64,000 nucleotides of DNA from positions 1,344,501 through 1,408,500 of the forward strand of contig JAUTXW010000143.1 of the NCBI GenBank assembly GCA_030620095.1, given 5' to 3'. The position numbers and the translations under genes were made by a program. Below are positions 1 to 13,963 of the stretch, piece by piece (the stretch's first letter is position 1; the number at the start of each line of letters is the position of its first letter). The notes beneath the pieces were generated by a model. That model was given only the letters and a program-made list of their open reading frames with translations. It ran no database searches and was not told the DNA's origin. This DNA is from Kuschelorhynchus macadamiae. Its lineage: Eukaryota; Arthropoda; Insecta; Coleoptera; Curculionidae.

Positions 1-39
1 TTTTCCACATTTGGAGTTTTCATTTAAATTTTCACGGAG

Positions 40-896
40 CTCATTGCTTTTTACTTCCTTCGTACAAGGGAAACAGGTATTATAATCGTGAAAAATCACC
101 ATCGGAGATTTTTTCGGATTTCTACGCTTCAAGGCACCTAGGTACCTTGCTGACACAATGTTTTCCGATTCTGTACGGTCTATCCGCAGCATAGATAAAA
201 AACAACTGAACCTATTGACTTCAAATTTTGATCAACAATTAAAGGTCACATGAGAATGACCTAGTATCATTTTGGTAAAAATCCAATATGGCGAAACAAA
301 GTAACAGCCAAGTGAAATGTTAAAGAAATTATTACTAAAAAACTAATTATCCAATTTACCTTAAATATTGCAGAAAAATCTAGTGTTACATAGGAATTTT
401 GGTAACGGTAGATAACATTTTGGTACGAATCCAAGATATTAGATTAATTTCAAATTTTGTGCACTAAGAGTGTTATGGAGGTAAACTGGTAAAACTGTGG
501 TACGTATTCAAGATGGCTGAACAAATAGCGGTCAAAAAAAAAATGTTTAAAGAATCAACTTAAGAAAAACATCTTATTTAATTGCCTTCAAATTTTGCAG
601 AACAATTAAATATGATATACGGATAAACTGGTAGAAATTCAAGATGGCAGTGCAAAATGGCAGTCTTAAAAAATCGGTGTAAAAACTACTTATTCAATTT
701 ACTTTAAGTTATACCCAAAAATCAATTGTGGGATAGGTAGAAACTGGCAAAATATTGGTACGAATCCAATGTGGTGGAACAAAATGGCGCCCAATAAAAA
801 TATTTGAAAAGATAGTATATATGTATTACTAAATGACTGTGTGCGGTACGAAATTGTCAGAGTTTACAATTTTTAATAAAAGGAAAAACTCATAAC
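40..896 (+). repeat. High-copy monomeric repeat, copy A
   Basis: This copy is built of degenerate monomers of about 120-135 bp. Each carries a phrase like 'acttatccaatt', then 'tggtaaaattttggtacgaa', then 'aagatggcgg'. The head (about 90-200) has the family leader with a degraded 'ctgtctgt...gcggcatagc' motif, and the tail ends near 'actcataacga'. Five more copies lie in this window (8.2, 22.0, 24.2, 26.1 and 46.9 kb). No coding capacity is seen. The class is unknown. The left boundary is approximate. Confidence 0.6.
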
Positions 897-899
897 GAT

Positions 900-2170
900 T
901 GAGGCTTCGGCTAATTTTTTTTCTGAAAAATTCATAACATTGAGTACTATCACTATAAATTATTGGAAGTTGTTTTTAAATCATAGAAAATGTGTAAAGT
1001 CTCCAACGATTAACGCCAAAATTTCCGAAATAATTGTTTGTATCAATTTTTAATTTTTGTTTTCAAAAATAAGAGGTTTTCGTTGTTCGTCATAATGTTT
1101 CCAAAATGAATATGTATAACTTGCATTCTTCGCTCTATAGAAATCTGATTTTATTCATCTCGGTTTAAGCCGGCTGCGGGCGACGACCGACAATATAATA
1201 TATATCGTATCTCTGTAATGAGGTATAATATTATATTATATTAAAATATTTGCAGACAAGGAATATTTTTTCATATTTTTAGTCTAGTCATCTGTTTATT
1301 TTTTTGTCTCTGTGCTTCGTTACTTTGTCATATATTCTCAAAATGGCTTTTACTGACATGATATGGGCTAGATATAGTCGATAGTTTATCAGAAGATGAA
1401 CAGAATGCCGGGTTTGATGAAACTTTAGCGATAATTGCTACTAAGGATAAAAAACACAAGATTATGGGTATCTAATCACAATTTAGAAAAGAATTTGCTC
1501 TGTTCAATGACTTAAGTGACGAAAAACTACAAGTTATTCTCGGATGGATAGGAAGTTTTTTGAACTTTACGCTTACGTAAAAATATGAGAGAAATTATCA
1601 GTTCGATGAAACGATAAGGAGTTAGTTTAATGCAAATCCGTATTTTAAAACAAAATAGAAGTAGATGTATAAAGAGCTAAGAGAAATAAGCAGTTTTGAA
1701 AAGTTATACGTCAAAATTTAATAAAATCAATACGCTTGTAATATAAAGCATTTTCTAGCTAAATTAACAGTGCATTTTTTGGTGAGTTCTATAAGTGGTC
1801 GAAGGAAGAATTTATATGAGTTTTATCTGAACAGAGTTTTTAGAGGTCGACATGTTGTATGACATTTTTTTCACATTACATCTATTTTTTCAGATCCAAA
1901 CCCGCGAAAACTTATTTTTTAAAAATCTGACGCCCTCCCTCTTTTTGGGAACTAACTATAGATAGCTAAAGGGTCAGATCTGTGTAGAGTTTAAACTCTA
2001 CGATTCTCGTTCTGTTACTCCGACGAATAGGAAAAAAGTTAAATATATTAAAAAAAAATTCAATATAGCCGGAATTCCAAAAGAGCTGGGGAATATACCA
2101 ACTTATGTGAAAAATTCTCGTTTTTATACATTGTTTAGATTCCTCAGTGTCTTATATTATATAATTTTGT
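900..2170. other. Unassigned AT-rich sequence
   Basis: No recognisable gene. A stretch around 1345-1700 reads weakly as acidic and charged peptide pieces in several frames, with stops. I could not match it to a family. A short duplicated AT motif (ttatattatataat) lies at about 2152-2186. Confidence 0.5.
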
Positions 2171-2171
2171 A

Positions 2172-2420
2172 TTATATTATATAATTTCTCCTTGTGTGTA
2201 ATTTCGGCCACGGACCATTATGGTGTTTAGACCAAACACGTTCACCAAAACCCGATTTTGATGTTTCTCCTTTTCTAAAATCAAAAGGTCGTTTTGTTTT
2301 ACTTATATAAATTTCACGTCCCTCACAAGAGATTTGATAAACACAGTTCTTTCTATCACTAATTGGATTTGATCTGATTTTTGTCAAAGATCCCCCTATC
2401 TTTCCAAATCTTCTTTTCTT
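2172..2420 (-). pseudogene. Penelope-like element fragment, GIY-YIG endonuclease
   Basis: The minus-strand reading contains CVYQISCEG, then EIYISKTKRPFDFRK, then VWSKHHNGPW. This matches the order of a Penelope-like element (PLE) GIY-YIG nuclease: a Cys-containing 'VY.I.C' strand, the YIG-like strand, an Arg helix, and an H-rich segment. The YIG motif is degenerate (YIS) and only about 70 residues are open. The rest of the element (reverse transcriptase) is not seen nearby, so this is a 5'-truncated remnant, as is common for PLEs. It lies about 120 bp from an (AT)n tract. It is a different, older family than the PLE at 57-61 kb. Confidence 0.65.
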
Positions 2421-2536
2421 CTCTAAAATTCCTCCTACAGGCGGAATTGTTAAAAAAGCTGACTGGTAAAAGTATCGCTCACTAATCTAGCCAAAGCCTA
2501 GGTCTGCTGTTTTGATTAAGTAGTACCGTTTTGTAG

Positions 2537-2679
<143 letters not shown>

Positions 2680-2689
2680 GATTTCCAAC

Positions 2690-4560
<1,871 letters not shown>

Positions 4561-4561
4561 T

Positions 4562-4627
4562 GAGTGGGAATCGAACCCACAACCTGTGTATTTTATTATT
4601 TTAACAAATTATCAGCAAGCGCTTGGA
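4562..4627 (-). pseudogene. tRNA-like / SINE-head remnant
   Basis: Read on the minus strand, 'gtgggttcgattcccac' is a perfect T-arm with loop TTCGATT and a pol III B-box core. Upstream, 'agcgcttgctgataat' resembles the D-stem 3' side and an anticodon loop CTGATAA (Ile-like). The anticodon and variable region is expanded and no acceptor stem or A box can be paired. This suggests a decayed tRNA or the head of a tRNA-derived SINE rather than a working tRNA. Confidence 0.5.
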
Positions 4628-4629
4628 TT

Positions 4630-6555
4630 TTCGAAAAAAAACATAATGAATTAGGTTTAAGCAAACATCTTAACTGAGAGAACTTCTTGGCCGCAATCAA
4701 CATATGTATATTTTTAACCCGCTGACTGTCTTGTTTTGGTAATACCACCGATACGTTCATATAGGTCACAATTTCTCGTTGTAGAAGTTCACAGTTTGCC
4801 CTGGAGATATCGCTAAGCAATTCAAAAGCATAATGTATATGTATTACTTTTAACTGTGATGTTTGATAACTGATTTGATTTTCCATTTGTTAATTGATCT
4901 TTCGCTTTTCTTTGAAATGTTTTATTTCATTAAAAGGGAGTAGACGGTGAATGTAAGTGAAATGTGATCAGTATTAAAAACGGCCTAAAAAATAATATAT
5001 TGTATATTAAGTTTTGAAAACTGCTCTTTTCACACAAATGTAAACAGTGGTTTTGAAATGTATTGTACACTGGATTTTTTCTACGACTGAATTTAGGACG
5101 TGCACACTAAATTCCCTGTGTACCCTCCATTTCTTACATGAAAATGTAACTTTTATTGACATAAAAATATTTCAAATATTTTTGACACTTTGACGTAAAC
5201 CTATCTGAGCCATCATCAACCATATATAGCTGTATGTAATAAAATATGAAGTAGGCTGTATTTTGCACACAGGAGCTGACCAATGGCGAACCAATTTAAG
5301 CCGTGAGAAAATATTTCACAGTACATGCGAAATTAGTGGTTTTCAGACCTTCCTGGTTGTGTGTTTTTAAAGCTTTCATAGCAGTAGTAAAGAAAAATAT
5401 ATTTCGACACGCTATTATTTAGTTTACATTTTGTTACATTTAAAACTTAAGAGTGCATTTTGATTCAATTACCAACGATGAAATACTTTTAAAATTTTTC
5501 ACCCGTATGCCTCCTTTTATTTTTTGATATATCTATATTTTTTTGTACTAAAGAAAAATGTTTATATTTATTTATTTATTTTTCTCTTTACAAAATTTAT
5601 CGAAATGAAAATATAGAAGAAGTTTATATTGGAAAATTCGGCATGCAAAAGCCATTTTGACCCCAGAATCTAAATATGGTCACAGCTGAGAATCAAAGTC
5701 TTCCAAAAGTGATTCCCCAAAATGATGAGGTGAGTTCCAACTTGGCAAATAAAATATCTTAAATTAAACATGCATATTCAATATTTACCATTAATTTTAT
5801 TGCTAATCAAATTTTCGCTTGCTATTTTCGCTGTTCTGTTTTATGTTTAGCTTTGCTCCAACCTGTCCTAATTGTTTGGATCACGGCGGGCATATAAGTT
5901 TACTAAGAGTTAAGAATGAGTCTAAAACTATAGTTTAAATTCTTATTGTCATTGCAAATAAATAAATATAATATTATTATAATCTTTTCTTTTTATTTAA
6001 CGCAGTTCAGAATCACTCATCAACCTTTCCCCAATATTCGCTTAAAAAATCAAATGGATATTTTGTGAAAATAAAGACATTAGACACCATTTTTTCTTCA
6101 ACAATTACTATTATTTTTATTTCCATTTAATAATAGTTCACATGTTATATTTTTATTAAAAGAAAATATTAAATTAAAAATTAATTTGTATTTGTAACGT
6201 GTTTGCCTTCACTGAAGAAATACAGAGTTTTACAACGCAGAATTTAAAAAATTTCAATACAAATCTTTATTGGTAACATATTTCATAATAGGGATGGCGA
6301 AGGAAAGCATTCGGTGTTAATTAAGTAAGTGGCTAGTTTACAATTCTTTAGCTGCTACTGTGGCAATTGATGTGCTCATATGTGTGAAGATTAAATTGAA
6401 AAGCGATTCCAACTAAGTTAAAAAAAAACCTTTGACTTTAAGAATTAATAATTTGAATTATGTGAATATTGGAGAATACTTTATGATGTAACGAAAATGG
6501 GTTAAAGATAAAGTGCATACATAAATCAACGCTTTTAATATTACGACTTTTGTGA
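4630..6555. other. Unassigned AT-rich sequence
   Basis: No recognisable coding region. A minus-strand open frame of about 96 codons overlaps 4596-4886 but shows no family motif, and its end overlaps the tRNA-like remnant. Confidence 0.45.
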
Positions 6556-6988
6556 ACAGGGTGTCCAAATTTCGTTGTAAATCCATAATATCTCGATTAT
6601 CACAAAGGATAGAAAGATGCGGTTTTTAAATCACTATGCTGTTTTTTTTATGTATAACAAAAATTCTAGAGCCACCATAGTTTTGAATATTTTTAGTATG
6701 TTTTTATGTAGTGATAGCAGACTACATAACCACAGTAAACTCCCAAATATTAAAAAGCATTAAGTATCAAATTCTAAAAATAACTATTTAGTACTACATA
6801 TTTCTGAAAAACCCATAAAAGTCAAAATCACTGGAAAAATACTAAACGTTCCATTAAAAAAACGATTTGTATATCAAAAACGAAAGTAACTAGAAGAAAT
6901 CTGTCTATGCCTAAAATCTACTAAAATCCGTTTATAAACAAAGCTGCAGTGCGTAGCCAAGAATGCAAACTCTTCAATTTCACCCTGT
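6556..6988. mobile_element. Possible non-autonomous element with ACAGGGTG ends
   Basis: The left end reads 'acagggtgtccaaatt' and the right end 'aatttcaccctgt', giving an 8-bp perfect terminal inverted repeat (ACAGGGTG) over a 433-bp unit with no coding capacity. The same 'cacacc ctgtat'-type terminal phrase recurs at about 16.09-16.28 kb and 28.05-28.5 kb. No clear target duplication was found, so the class is open. Confidence 0.45.
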
Positions 6989-7589
6989 ATTTTAATGCAA
7001 TTACACAAAAAAAATGTAAATCATTTGTGATTCTGGATATACACCCAAAATTTGACACCGTGTACATTGTTACAATTGAAGGATTATTCGACCAGAAACT
7101 AGTTGCCGGTTATTTTAATGCAATTAAATGTAAATCATGTGATTCTAAGAATGGTAATTCTTAGTAATTCTGGTAATTTTACGTTTCAAGGTCCCCGAAT
7201 TTTAATTGTTTTTGTAGTTCTGTCTGCCGGTGTCTCTTTGCGGCATGGCTGGACACTACTTGTCTATTGACTTTTTTAAATTTATTTTAAAGTTAAAAAA
7301 TTAAAATAAAATAAAACTAAAAAATATAGCAAAAGCGAAAAATGAATACAAATCTAAAAAGTTATTAAAACAAATAATTGTAGAAATCCAAAAATTATAA
7401 AATTACTGATAAATTGGCCATTACCCAGAAATTTCCTTATATCGACTTTTCATTTTTATCAGTAATTTGCATTTGGTATTATATATAAAATATAGAAATT
7501 GTCACTTCCTTTATAAAAAGAATATTTCTTTTGGATGTAAGTTTTTTTATCTATGAGTAGACCAAGAAGGCCAAAGGGATAAGTACTAG
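6989..7589. other. Short direct repeat and a scrap of the monomeric repeat
   Basis: The phrase 'tattttaatgcaatta' followed by 'atgtaaatca' and 'gtgattct' occurs at about 6988-7034 and again at 7111-7147 (spacing about 123 bp). At about 7180-7265 'tctgtctgccggtgtctc' and 'gcggcatggct' match the leader motif of the high-copy monomeric repeat. Confidence 0.5.
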
Positions 7590-7960
7590 GTACCGTGGTT
7601 GCTTGGAATAAAGGCAGGGAAAGTTTATTGATGCGGGATTTAAAGACTTGCAGATTAGGAGAAGAAGGAAAGAGACTTGCTGATAACATGTTCCATAATC
7701 TGCAAACTCTGGGAATAAAAGAGCGAAAAAAGTGGAAGATCCGTGGTCTTTGCAATTGGACCGTGAAGGAATGCATGTGGGTCGATGCTATTGTCTCCCT
7801 GGCAGGAATGACTAAGAAGGGCATAATGGATGATATTTTAACAGAACACAATCCGTGGTAGTATCTGTAAAACAGAGACGGGAAAAAGGTTCATGCTTTT
7901 TTACCAGAATACCTGCAACTTCTGACAAGGAGAAACCTTACTTTGGATCACCGAGAGATA
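7590..7960 (-). pseudogene. LINE ORF2 C-terminal fragment
   Basis: The minus-strand translation contains YYHGLCSVKISSIMP, then HSFTVQLQRPRIFHFFRSF, then IPRVCRLWNMLSASLFPSSP and LQVFKSRINK. The order 'R-hydrophobic-hydrophobic-LWN.L...LFP', 'F..F+S+.N+' is the usual C-terminus of insect LINE reverse transcriptases of the RTE/CR1/Jockey type. No palm or catalytic motifs are present, so it is a 5'-truncated copy, with a stop or frameshift around 7930. Clade assignment is uncertain. Confidence 0.7.
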
Positions 7961-8224
7961 ACACAATTACATACGTATATAAGTATTACAAAATACCTAA
8001 ACAATTAACTAACTATAACTCATAAAAACCAACAAAATTTACCGTGTTTAGTATATCATTCTTTTGTTTTATTATTCGCTTCTATCTTTTTATCATTTAT
8101 TTAAAGCTATTGACAAAACATATTTTAAATCAATGGCATGACTCTTGACACTGTTTTATCTCTTTGTCGGGAATTTAGAATTTTGCTCGAAAAATCGTAC
8201 ACAGAAAAACAAACGAAAAAATCA

Positions 8225-9300
8225 ATAAATTTCTTTTACCCGGAACTTCACTCGTTATGATTTTTTCCTTTTGTTAGGAATAGTGAAGTATGACCCATTT
8301 TAGTTTAGTACAAGGTCATTTAGTAACACATATATGTTGGCTTTTCAAACAATTTTATTGGGTGCTATTTTGTTCCATCATACTGGATTCCTACCAATAT
8401 TTTACCAGTTTCTACCACTGCGACACTTGATTTTTAAGCGTGATTTAAAATATATTCAATAACATCTTGTTTACAAATTCAGTATATCACTGCCTATATA
8501 TTTTTGTTTCGCCATCTTGAATTTGTAATACAACTTTACCAGTTTATCTCTATATCACAGTTAATGCTTGCACAAAATTTGAAATTAATCTAATAAGTAT
8601 TTTTGTCATGCTGATTTTTATTATTTGGCATATTGGTTTTTTACCAGGTCCATATCATAAAGACCGACGAAATTGACAAAACATATTTTTAGGCATCTAG
8701 GGACGCTAAAACATGAAGATATGTAAATCCTGAGTCGATTATTTTTTTAATTCAGTTTATTATCACAGTTTTCTAGTTCAATTTCTATAATTCATTATCA
8801 CATACAATTTCAAATCAGTCCATTCAATAGTTTTTCAGGCTGCATTTTCAAATATTTTATAGCCGATATTTTGTCCCGCCATCTTGGATTCGTACAAAAT
8901 TTTGCCAGCTGATTCTTATATAATATTTGATTTTTGTACAAAATTTGAGATAAATTGGGTAAGTAGTTTATTAGCAATATTTTTTTAACATTTCACTAAG
9001 CCACCATTTTGTTTCGCCAAACTGAATTTTTATCAATCGCCATACTGAATCTTTATCAATCGCCATACTGAATTTTTATCAAAATGTTACCAGATCATCC
9101 CCACGTAGTTTTTTACCAAAATTTTATATCAATAGGGTAAGTAGTTCTTTAGCTATGCTGCGAACAAACAGACACACAGACCGACGGAAATGAGAAAACA
9201 TGTTTTTCGGCATCTATAGATCCTGAAAGGTCTTGGAGGGTGATCTTTTCGCAAAAAGGAAACAAAAGAAAAAAATCGGTAGGGAATTTCTAATTAGGTT
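8225..9300 (-). repeat. High-copy monomeric repeat, copy B
   Basis: Inverted relative to copy A. The left end 'ttttacccggaacttc' followed by 'actcgttatgatttttt' is the family tail. The right part ends with 'gacacacagaccgacgg' and 'tttcggcatctatagatcc', the family leader. Internal monomers repeat 'ccaatattttaccag' and 'ccatcttgga'. It includes a local triplication of 'tttatcaatcgccatactga' at about 9015-9080. Confidence 0.65.
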
Positions 9301-9560
9301 CCTTTAAAAGGTTGTTTTGAGTTTTATATAAGATATTAAATCTGTATGAGATTTACGACTACCACAAATTAATATATATGGGGCGCTAGAATACTTAAAA
9401 ATGTTGTCTGGCACATGTATGCGGTAGGAATCATAACGACTGAAATTAAAATTCGTTGTGCTGTTTATTGCTCATCATACAGTGACAGCAAACTAATTGG
9501 AAACGATACCTTGGCGCGGCGTTCCTGACTGGATGGCAAGGCTGACATCGCTATTAGGTA

Positions 9561-12139
9561 GGGGAAGTTCGGCTAGCCCCGGACAACACGAAATTAAACG
9601 TTTTTAGATTGAATAGTAGCGCAATTATGAATAAAATCGGTTACTTTATTGGTCTGGCAGACGCGCGCAAAAACTGCCAGCTGCAAGACGTTGTTATACA
9701 AATTTACGGTGATATTTTAATTTTTTTTACGGTTTTGATTAGTTTTGTGTTAACTTCCGTGCCTTCTGGATGACACCCTAGGTAAGCAAACCTAAATCAG
9801 TTTGTTCTCTGAGCTAAATTGATATTTAAACTGTATAAAAGTAAGTGGATAATTAAGTATTTTAAATGTTAACATAACCTAAAATGGTTTTAAATATACG
9901 TGTAATTCGGGTACCCGCGGACACATGAATTTCGTGCAGCCCCGGACATACAAAAATTTTGAAAAATACGATTAAAACAAAACGGTATGAAAAGGCTTGT
10001 TTCAATTATTGGAACTAGTGAGCTTTTAACCGATATTTTAATTATTACTTTTTTAATATTTACTCCTTGTTCAAATTATAAGTACATACTTAAGCTTTTT
10101 AACCAGTTTGTTTCTAATTCATAATTATTTATTAATTATTTTCTTGTCAAAGTAGCATTTTTAGCCTGTTGTTTGTTACAGAATCAGAATAATGACTGAA
10201 TGAACAACAAATCGGGGCTCCTGGTCACAAGAAGCAATGCTTTTAGCCATTAAATATGTTGTTGATGACCACCACAGTATTCGAGATGCAGCAATAAGAT
10301 TTGGAGTCCCAAAAAGTAGTCTTGGTGATCGAATCAGCAGTCTGAAGAAAGGCTCAGAAATAAAGTTAACTCCCAAATTTGGTCGATTCTCGTTAACATT
10401 TAATTCTGACTATGAAGCTACTTTAGTTCAGCATGTTAAAGACATGGAGAGCCGGTTGATGCCTTTGACAAAAAATTAATTCCTAAGGCTTGCTTTTCAT
10501 CTTGCCGAAAATTTGAAACTTGAGCATCGTTTTAATTTAGAAAAAAGAATGGCTGGCAAAGATTGTTATTACCTCCTCTTAAAGCGACATCCCTGCGTTT
10601 ACCTGAAACAACAAGTTTGGCTCGAGGAGTTGGATTTAATAAGGCCCAGGTCGATATATTCTTTATCAAACTTGATTTTTTTATGAAAACTTACAAATTT
10701 TCAAAAAGTGATGGCTCAAATGGGAAGAAAGCAAGTTGGGAAACTAACCTCAGCTGAACGAGGTCAAAATGTAACTATAATGGCTTGCATGAACGTCACT
10801 GATATGTTTGTGCCCCCGTTTTTAATATTTAAAAGAATGAGGATGAACGATAGATTGATGTTTGGCGCACCTAACGAAGCAATTGGTGTTGCCCAGCCCA
10901 ATGGTTGGATAGACGGTGCTACATTTTTGACCTGGTTAAAACATTTTGTCAAATACGCTAAACCAAGCCATAAAAATCTAAAAGGTATATTATTTGCCAG
11001 AGAAAATAATATCCATATGTTGAGCACCCCACCCCATAGAACGCATAAGATTCAGCCATTGGATCGAACTTTCACGAAGCCATTTAAAAGTCTCTCGTCT
11101 CGCAAGCTTTTACGCGAACTGAGCGATTGAAAATTGCACAAAATGATTTTTCTTGTACGGGTATATATCATTTTAATCCAAATATATTTACAGACCTCGA
11201 CTTCCTTCCATCTCGGATTGCAGAAATTGCACTCTCACATTTAGAAGATGAAACCCGAGGGATAGGGATAAATTCAAATAAAGATTCTCAATCAAAGGCA
11301 CAGATTGAAATTATCGTCAATTCAAATAGCCAAGTAACTGAAATGACCGGAATTAACGCAATGCCTTCTTGCAGTCCTAACTTACCCACTAAGAAAGCTC
11401 AAGGTTCTCATGAGTTTGTTATTCCAAAAATCCCATCCCATCCATACCAGTTCTAGTAGCCAGTTGAAAACCGATGGAATAGCAAACATGCCATTCTCTA
11501 CAGTCTCGTAAAGCAGTAGTCTTAAAAAAAATTTCACTGGTCCCAAATTGCAGCGAGAAAAAGAAGATCAGAGAAAAGCGAAATCCTCACATCCTCGCCC
11601 TTTAAAGAAGCACTAGAAGAGAAGCAAAACTTAATAAAAGCAAAGGCATAAAAACAGAAGCCAAACGAGTATTGAAAAAAATGAAGTTTGAAGAAAGAGA
11701 AACAGAAAAACAGACACTGGAAGATAAAAAAACCCTTCCAAAACTAGAGCAGCCATAGAGTACAAGACACCAAAGCTAATTTTAAAAAACAGAAGGAAAA
11801 GGAAAATTTGAATAGAGATGGTAAAGTTGCGTGCCTAGTATGCACTGAAGATTTTGAAGACGATTGGATTCAGTGTAACAAATGTGAAAACTGGGCCCAT
11901 GAGGAATGTGCAGATCTTACATTATGCTCAAAAATTTGTATTTGTGACTTTTGTATGGTTAAGAAAGCATAAACAATTTTGTATTATTTTATTTCTTATG
12001 TTTTTTAAATGTTTTACAGTTCACGTATTCATTTTTAAAAGTAATATTATTTTACAGAAAAATTTTAACTTATACATTTCAAGTTGTCCGAAGGTAAATG
12101 AATTTTAGCCAAACTGTCCGGGGCTAGCCGAACTTCCCC
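9561..12139 (+). mobile_element. pogo-like DNA transposon with terminal inverted repeats
   Basis: The ends carry a 25-bp perfect inverted repeat: the left begins 'ggggaagttcggctagcccc' (9561) and the complement closes the right end at 12139. Both sides are flanked by the dinucleotide TA (9559-9560 and 12140-12141), the target preference of the Tc1/mariner-pogo superfamily. Internal copies of the TIR core ('cagccccggacat' at about 9938, 'tgtccga' at about 12085) may be transposase contacts. The internal gene (10192-11972) encodes a pogo transposase with a PHD finger but is broken. The total length is 2579 bp, close to a full-length element. Confidence 0.9.
10192..11972 (+). pseudogene. pogo/Tigger-type transposase with C-terminal PHD finger (decayed)
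   Basis: Would cut and paste the surrounding element. Domains in order: a psq-type helix-turn-helix (about 10225-10340; WSQEAMLLAIKYVVDD, then RDAAIRFGVPKSSLGDR); a CENP-B-like DNA-binding part (LEKRMAGKD...KRHP, ARGVGFNKAQVD); a DDE region (about 10735-11080; GRKQVGKLTSAERGQNVTI, NGWIDGATFLTWLKHF, FARENNIHMLSTPPH, KIQPLD); and a PHD finger at about 11826-11960 with Cys pairs CLVC, CNKC, HEEC and CDFC. The likely start ATG (10192) is followed by an in-frame stop after three codons. Frameshifts occur near 10480, 10700 and 11130. The segment that should hold the second catalytic Asp, between KYAKPSH and the FARENN block, is deleted, so the protein would be inactive. PHD-tailed pogo transposases are known from arthropods. 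Confidence 0.85.
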
Positions 12140-12278
12140 TACCGTTCATATTAGTAAATTTATAATTTTACGTTATGCCCGTATAAGCCAAATTTTTGAA
12201 TAGAAGTATTTTATCAGTTTATTTTTAAACTATGAAACATATTTTTAGAAATATTTATAATCAACAGCAAAAGTTATG

Positions 12279-12349
12279 GTACGATCGGGGATCGAACCCG
12301 AACCTCTGGATCACTAGTCCATCGCGCTAACCAATTGCGCTGGACTAGT
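12279..12349 (-). pseudogene. tRNA-Thr(AGT)-like sequence, unpaired acceptor stem
   Basis: On the minus strand a cloverleaf can be drawn. The D-stem is GCGC/GCGC with loop AATTGGTTA. The anticodon stem is ATGGA/TCCAG (one mismatch) with loop CTAGTGA, giving anticodon AGT. The T-arm is TCGGG/CCCGA with loop TTCGATC. The acceptor arms (ACTAGTC and TCGTACC) do not pair. This indicates a pseudogene or a tRNA-derived SINE head whose 5' end has been replaced. Confidence 0.55.
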
Positions 12350-12369
12350 TAAATTGAGCTGCTATGGAA

Positions 12370-13960
12370 TAGTGATCTACTGCGACAGCGCGGTTAATCG
12401 ATGAATTAGGCATTTTAGGGTCAAATAAAATACGGAGTAATCTATTAAAAATATGAACTGTTTTTGCATACTTTTTCGTAACACCTTATATACCCTAGAA
12501 TATTGGTAGAAAAAAAATTCAACCTCATTAAGGAATAAAAATATTAAGAAAAGGTCCGTTTTTAATTACTAATAACTCCCAACACCGAATTAAACAACCA
12601 GGGATGCACCTTTTTGTTGTGATTTATGTTAAAACGTGTTTTCTATTTTAATATTCAATCTACAATGGGTTTTTATTTTGTTGGCAGTTGACGAAAAAGC
12701 TCCCGCGCCATAGTTGTAAAAAACTGTTTTGTACGATTGAGCGTAAAATACAATTTTACGCTTCTGTTTGATGGCGTAAAATGGCACTTTTATGCCATAG
12801 GGCATAAAAGTAAGAAAAAGGCCTTCATAAAATTATTGAACCACTTTAAAATGTATACGTACAGCTTCGCAAAAAAACAACAATTTAGTCGTTACTTAAA
12901 CAGCTATTTGTTCAACATTATGTTAAAAGTGCATGAATACAACTCAAAACATTTTATAATAGTCAAAATTCCTCCTACCGATTCATTCTGATGTATAACA
13001 TCAGTCTTTCTGGTGGTAACATTTGAGTTGTCAAAAGCTTCTGTGGTACTGGAACTTATAATTTTTTTAGCTATTTGAATTTTATTTTACACACAATTTT
13101 ATGGACAAAGCGAAATTTACCTTAAAACAAGTTATTAGACGTAGATATTTAAAGTGGCTATTAGTGATATTGTTTATTTTTACTGTTGTTAATACCGTTA
13201 TTAAAAGATTTATTTATTTATTTATTGAATTTTTTGTCTACACGTTGAAATAGAAAACTTAAAAGTCGATTTTCTTTATTTAAATTGCTGCCTATATTAT
13301 GTAACCTAAAGGTTATTATTATTTTTATTTATTTGAATTAGAACTATTTAGATTGTTAATTCTGGTTTTATAAAATATCCAAAAGCTTTAATTTCTAAGT
13401 GACTTTTTTATTGATTTAAACTTAATTGGCATGAACTAAAAAATATCCATTCGATTTACTTTAGGGAAATACCCAGAAATGTATTCAATGTCTTTTTTAT
13501 CTTATAAATATTAAATATAACAGTTTTAGAGCTAAAATACCATAAACGATTTTAATGGGTTACTTAAGAACTTCCTTTGAACCTAGTTCCGCTGCTGTTT
13601 GCTGGCATTGGCCTCCTAATAGTAAAAATAGCTATAAAATTAACTGCTAATGTAAAAGCTAATAGATACTGCCCATCGTAAAATATAATAGAATTAAGGC
13701 AGTGAAGCTAATTCAATTTACTTTTTGTTGATTTTATGCGAATATTAGAACTGATATTCACGTTTATGCAACCTTCGTTATATTCTCTATTTAATAATAC
13801 TGGCTCCATTCTCTCTGATATAAATTATATTTTCTAGGAGTGTATAGAACAAATTGGCGAAAAACGTTGTTTTATTTATTTTTGAATAAAACATGATATT
13901 CGTACTTTTTCAGAAGTTTCTTGTTTTTCGTTGTTCACTTCCTCACAATATAAATTTGAT
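12370..13960. other. Unassigned AT-rich sequence
   Basis: No gene or element I can support. An 84-codon frame at 12737-12991 shows no family motif and normal local composition. It is probably chance. Confidence 0.45.
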
Positions 13961-13963
13961 AAG

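Noticed and set aside
1345..1700. Possible decayed transposase-like or host exon (acidic and FRKEFALF-like peptide pieces)
   Set aside because: Pieces are short, in different frames, and match no family convincingly.
4562..4627. Functional tRNA gene
   Set aside because: Only the T-arm is intact; no acceptor stem or A box can be formed.
7595..7861. 88-codon plus-strand frame
   Set aside because: Antisense to the LINE C-terminal fragment, which has recognisable motifs.
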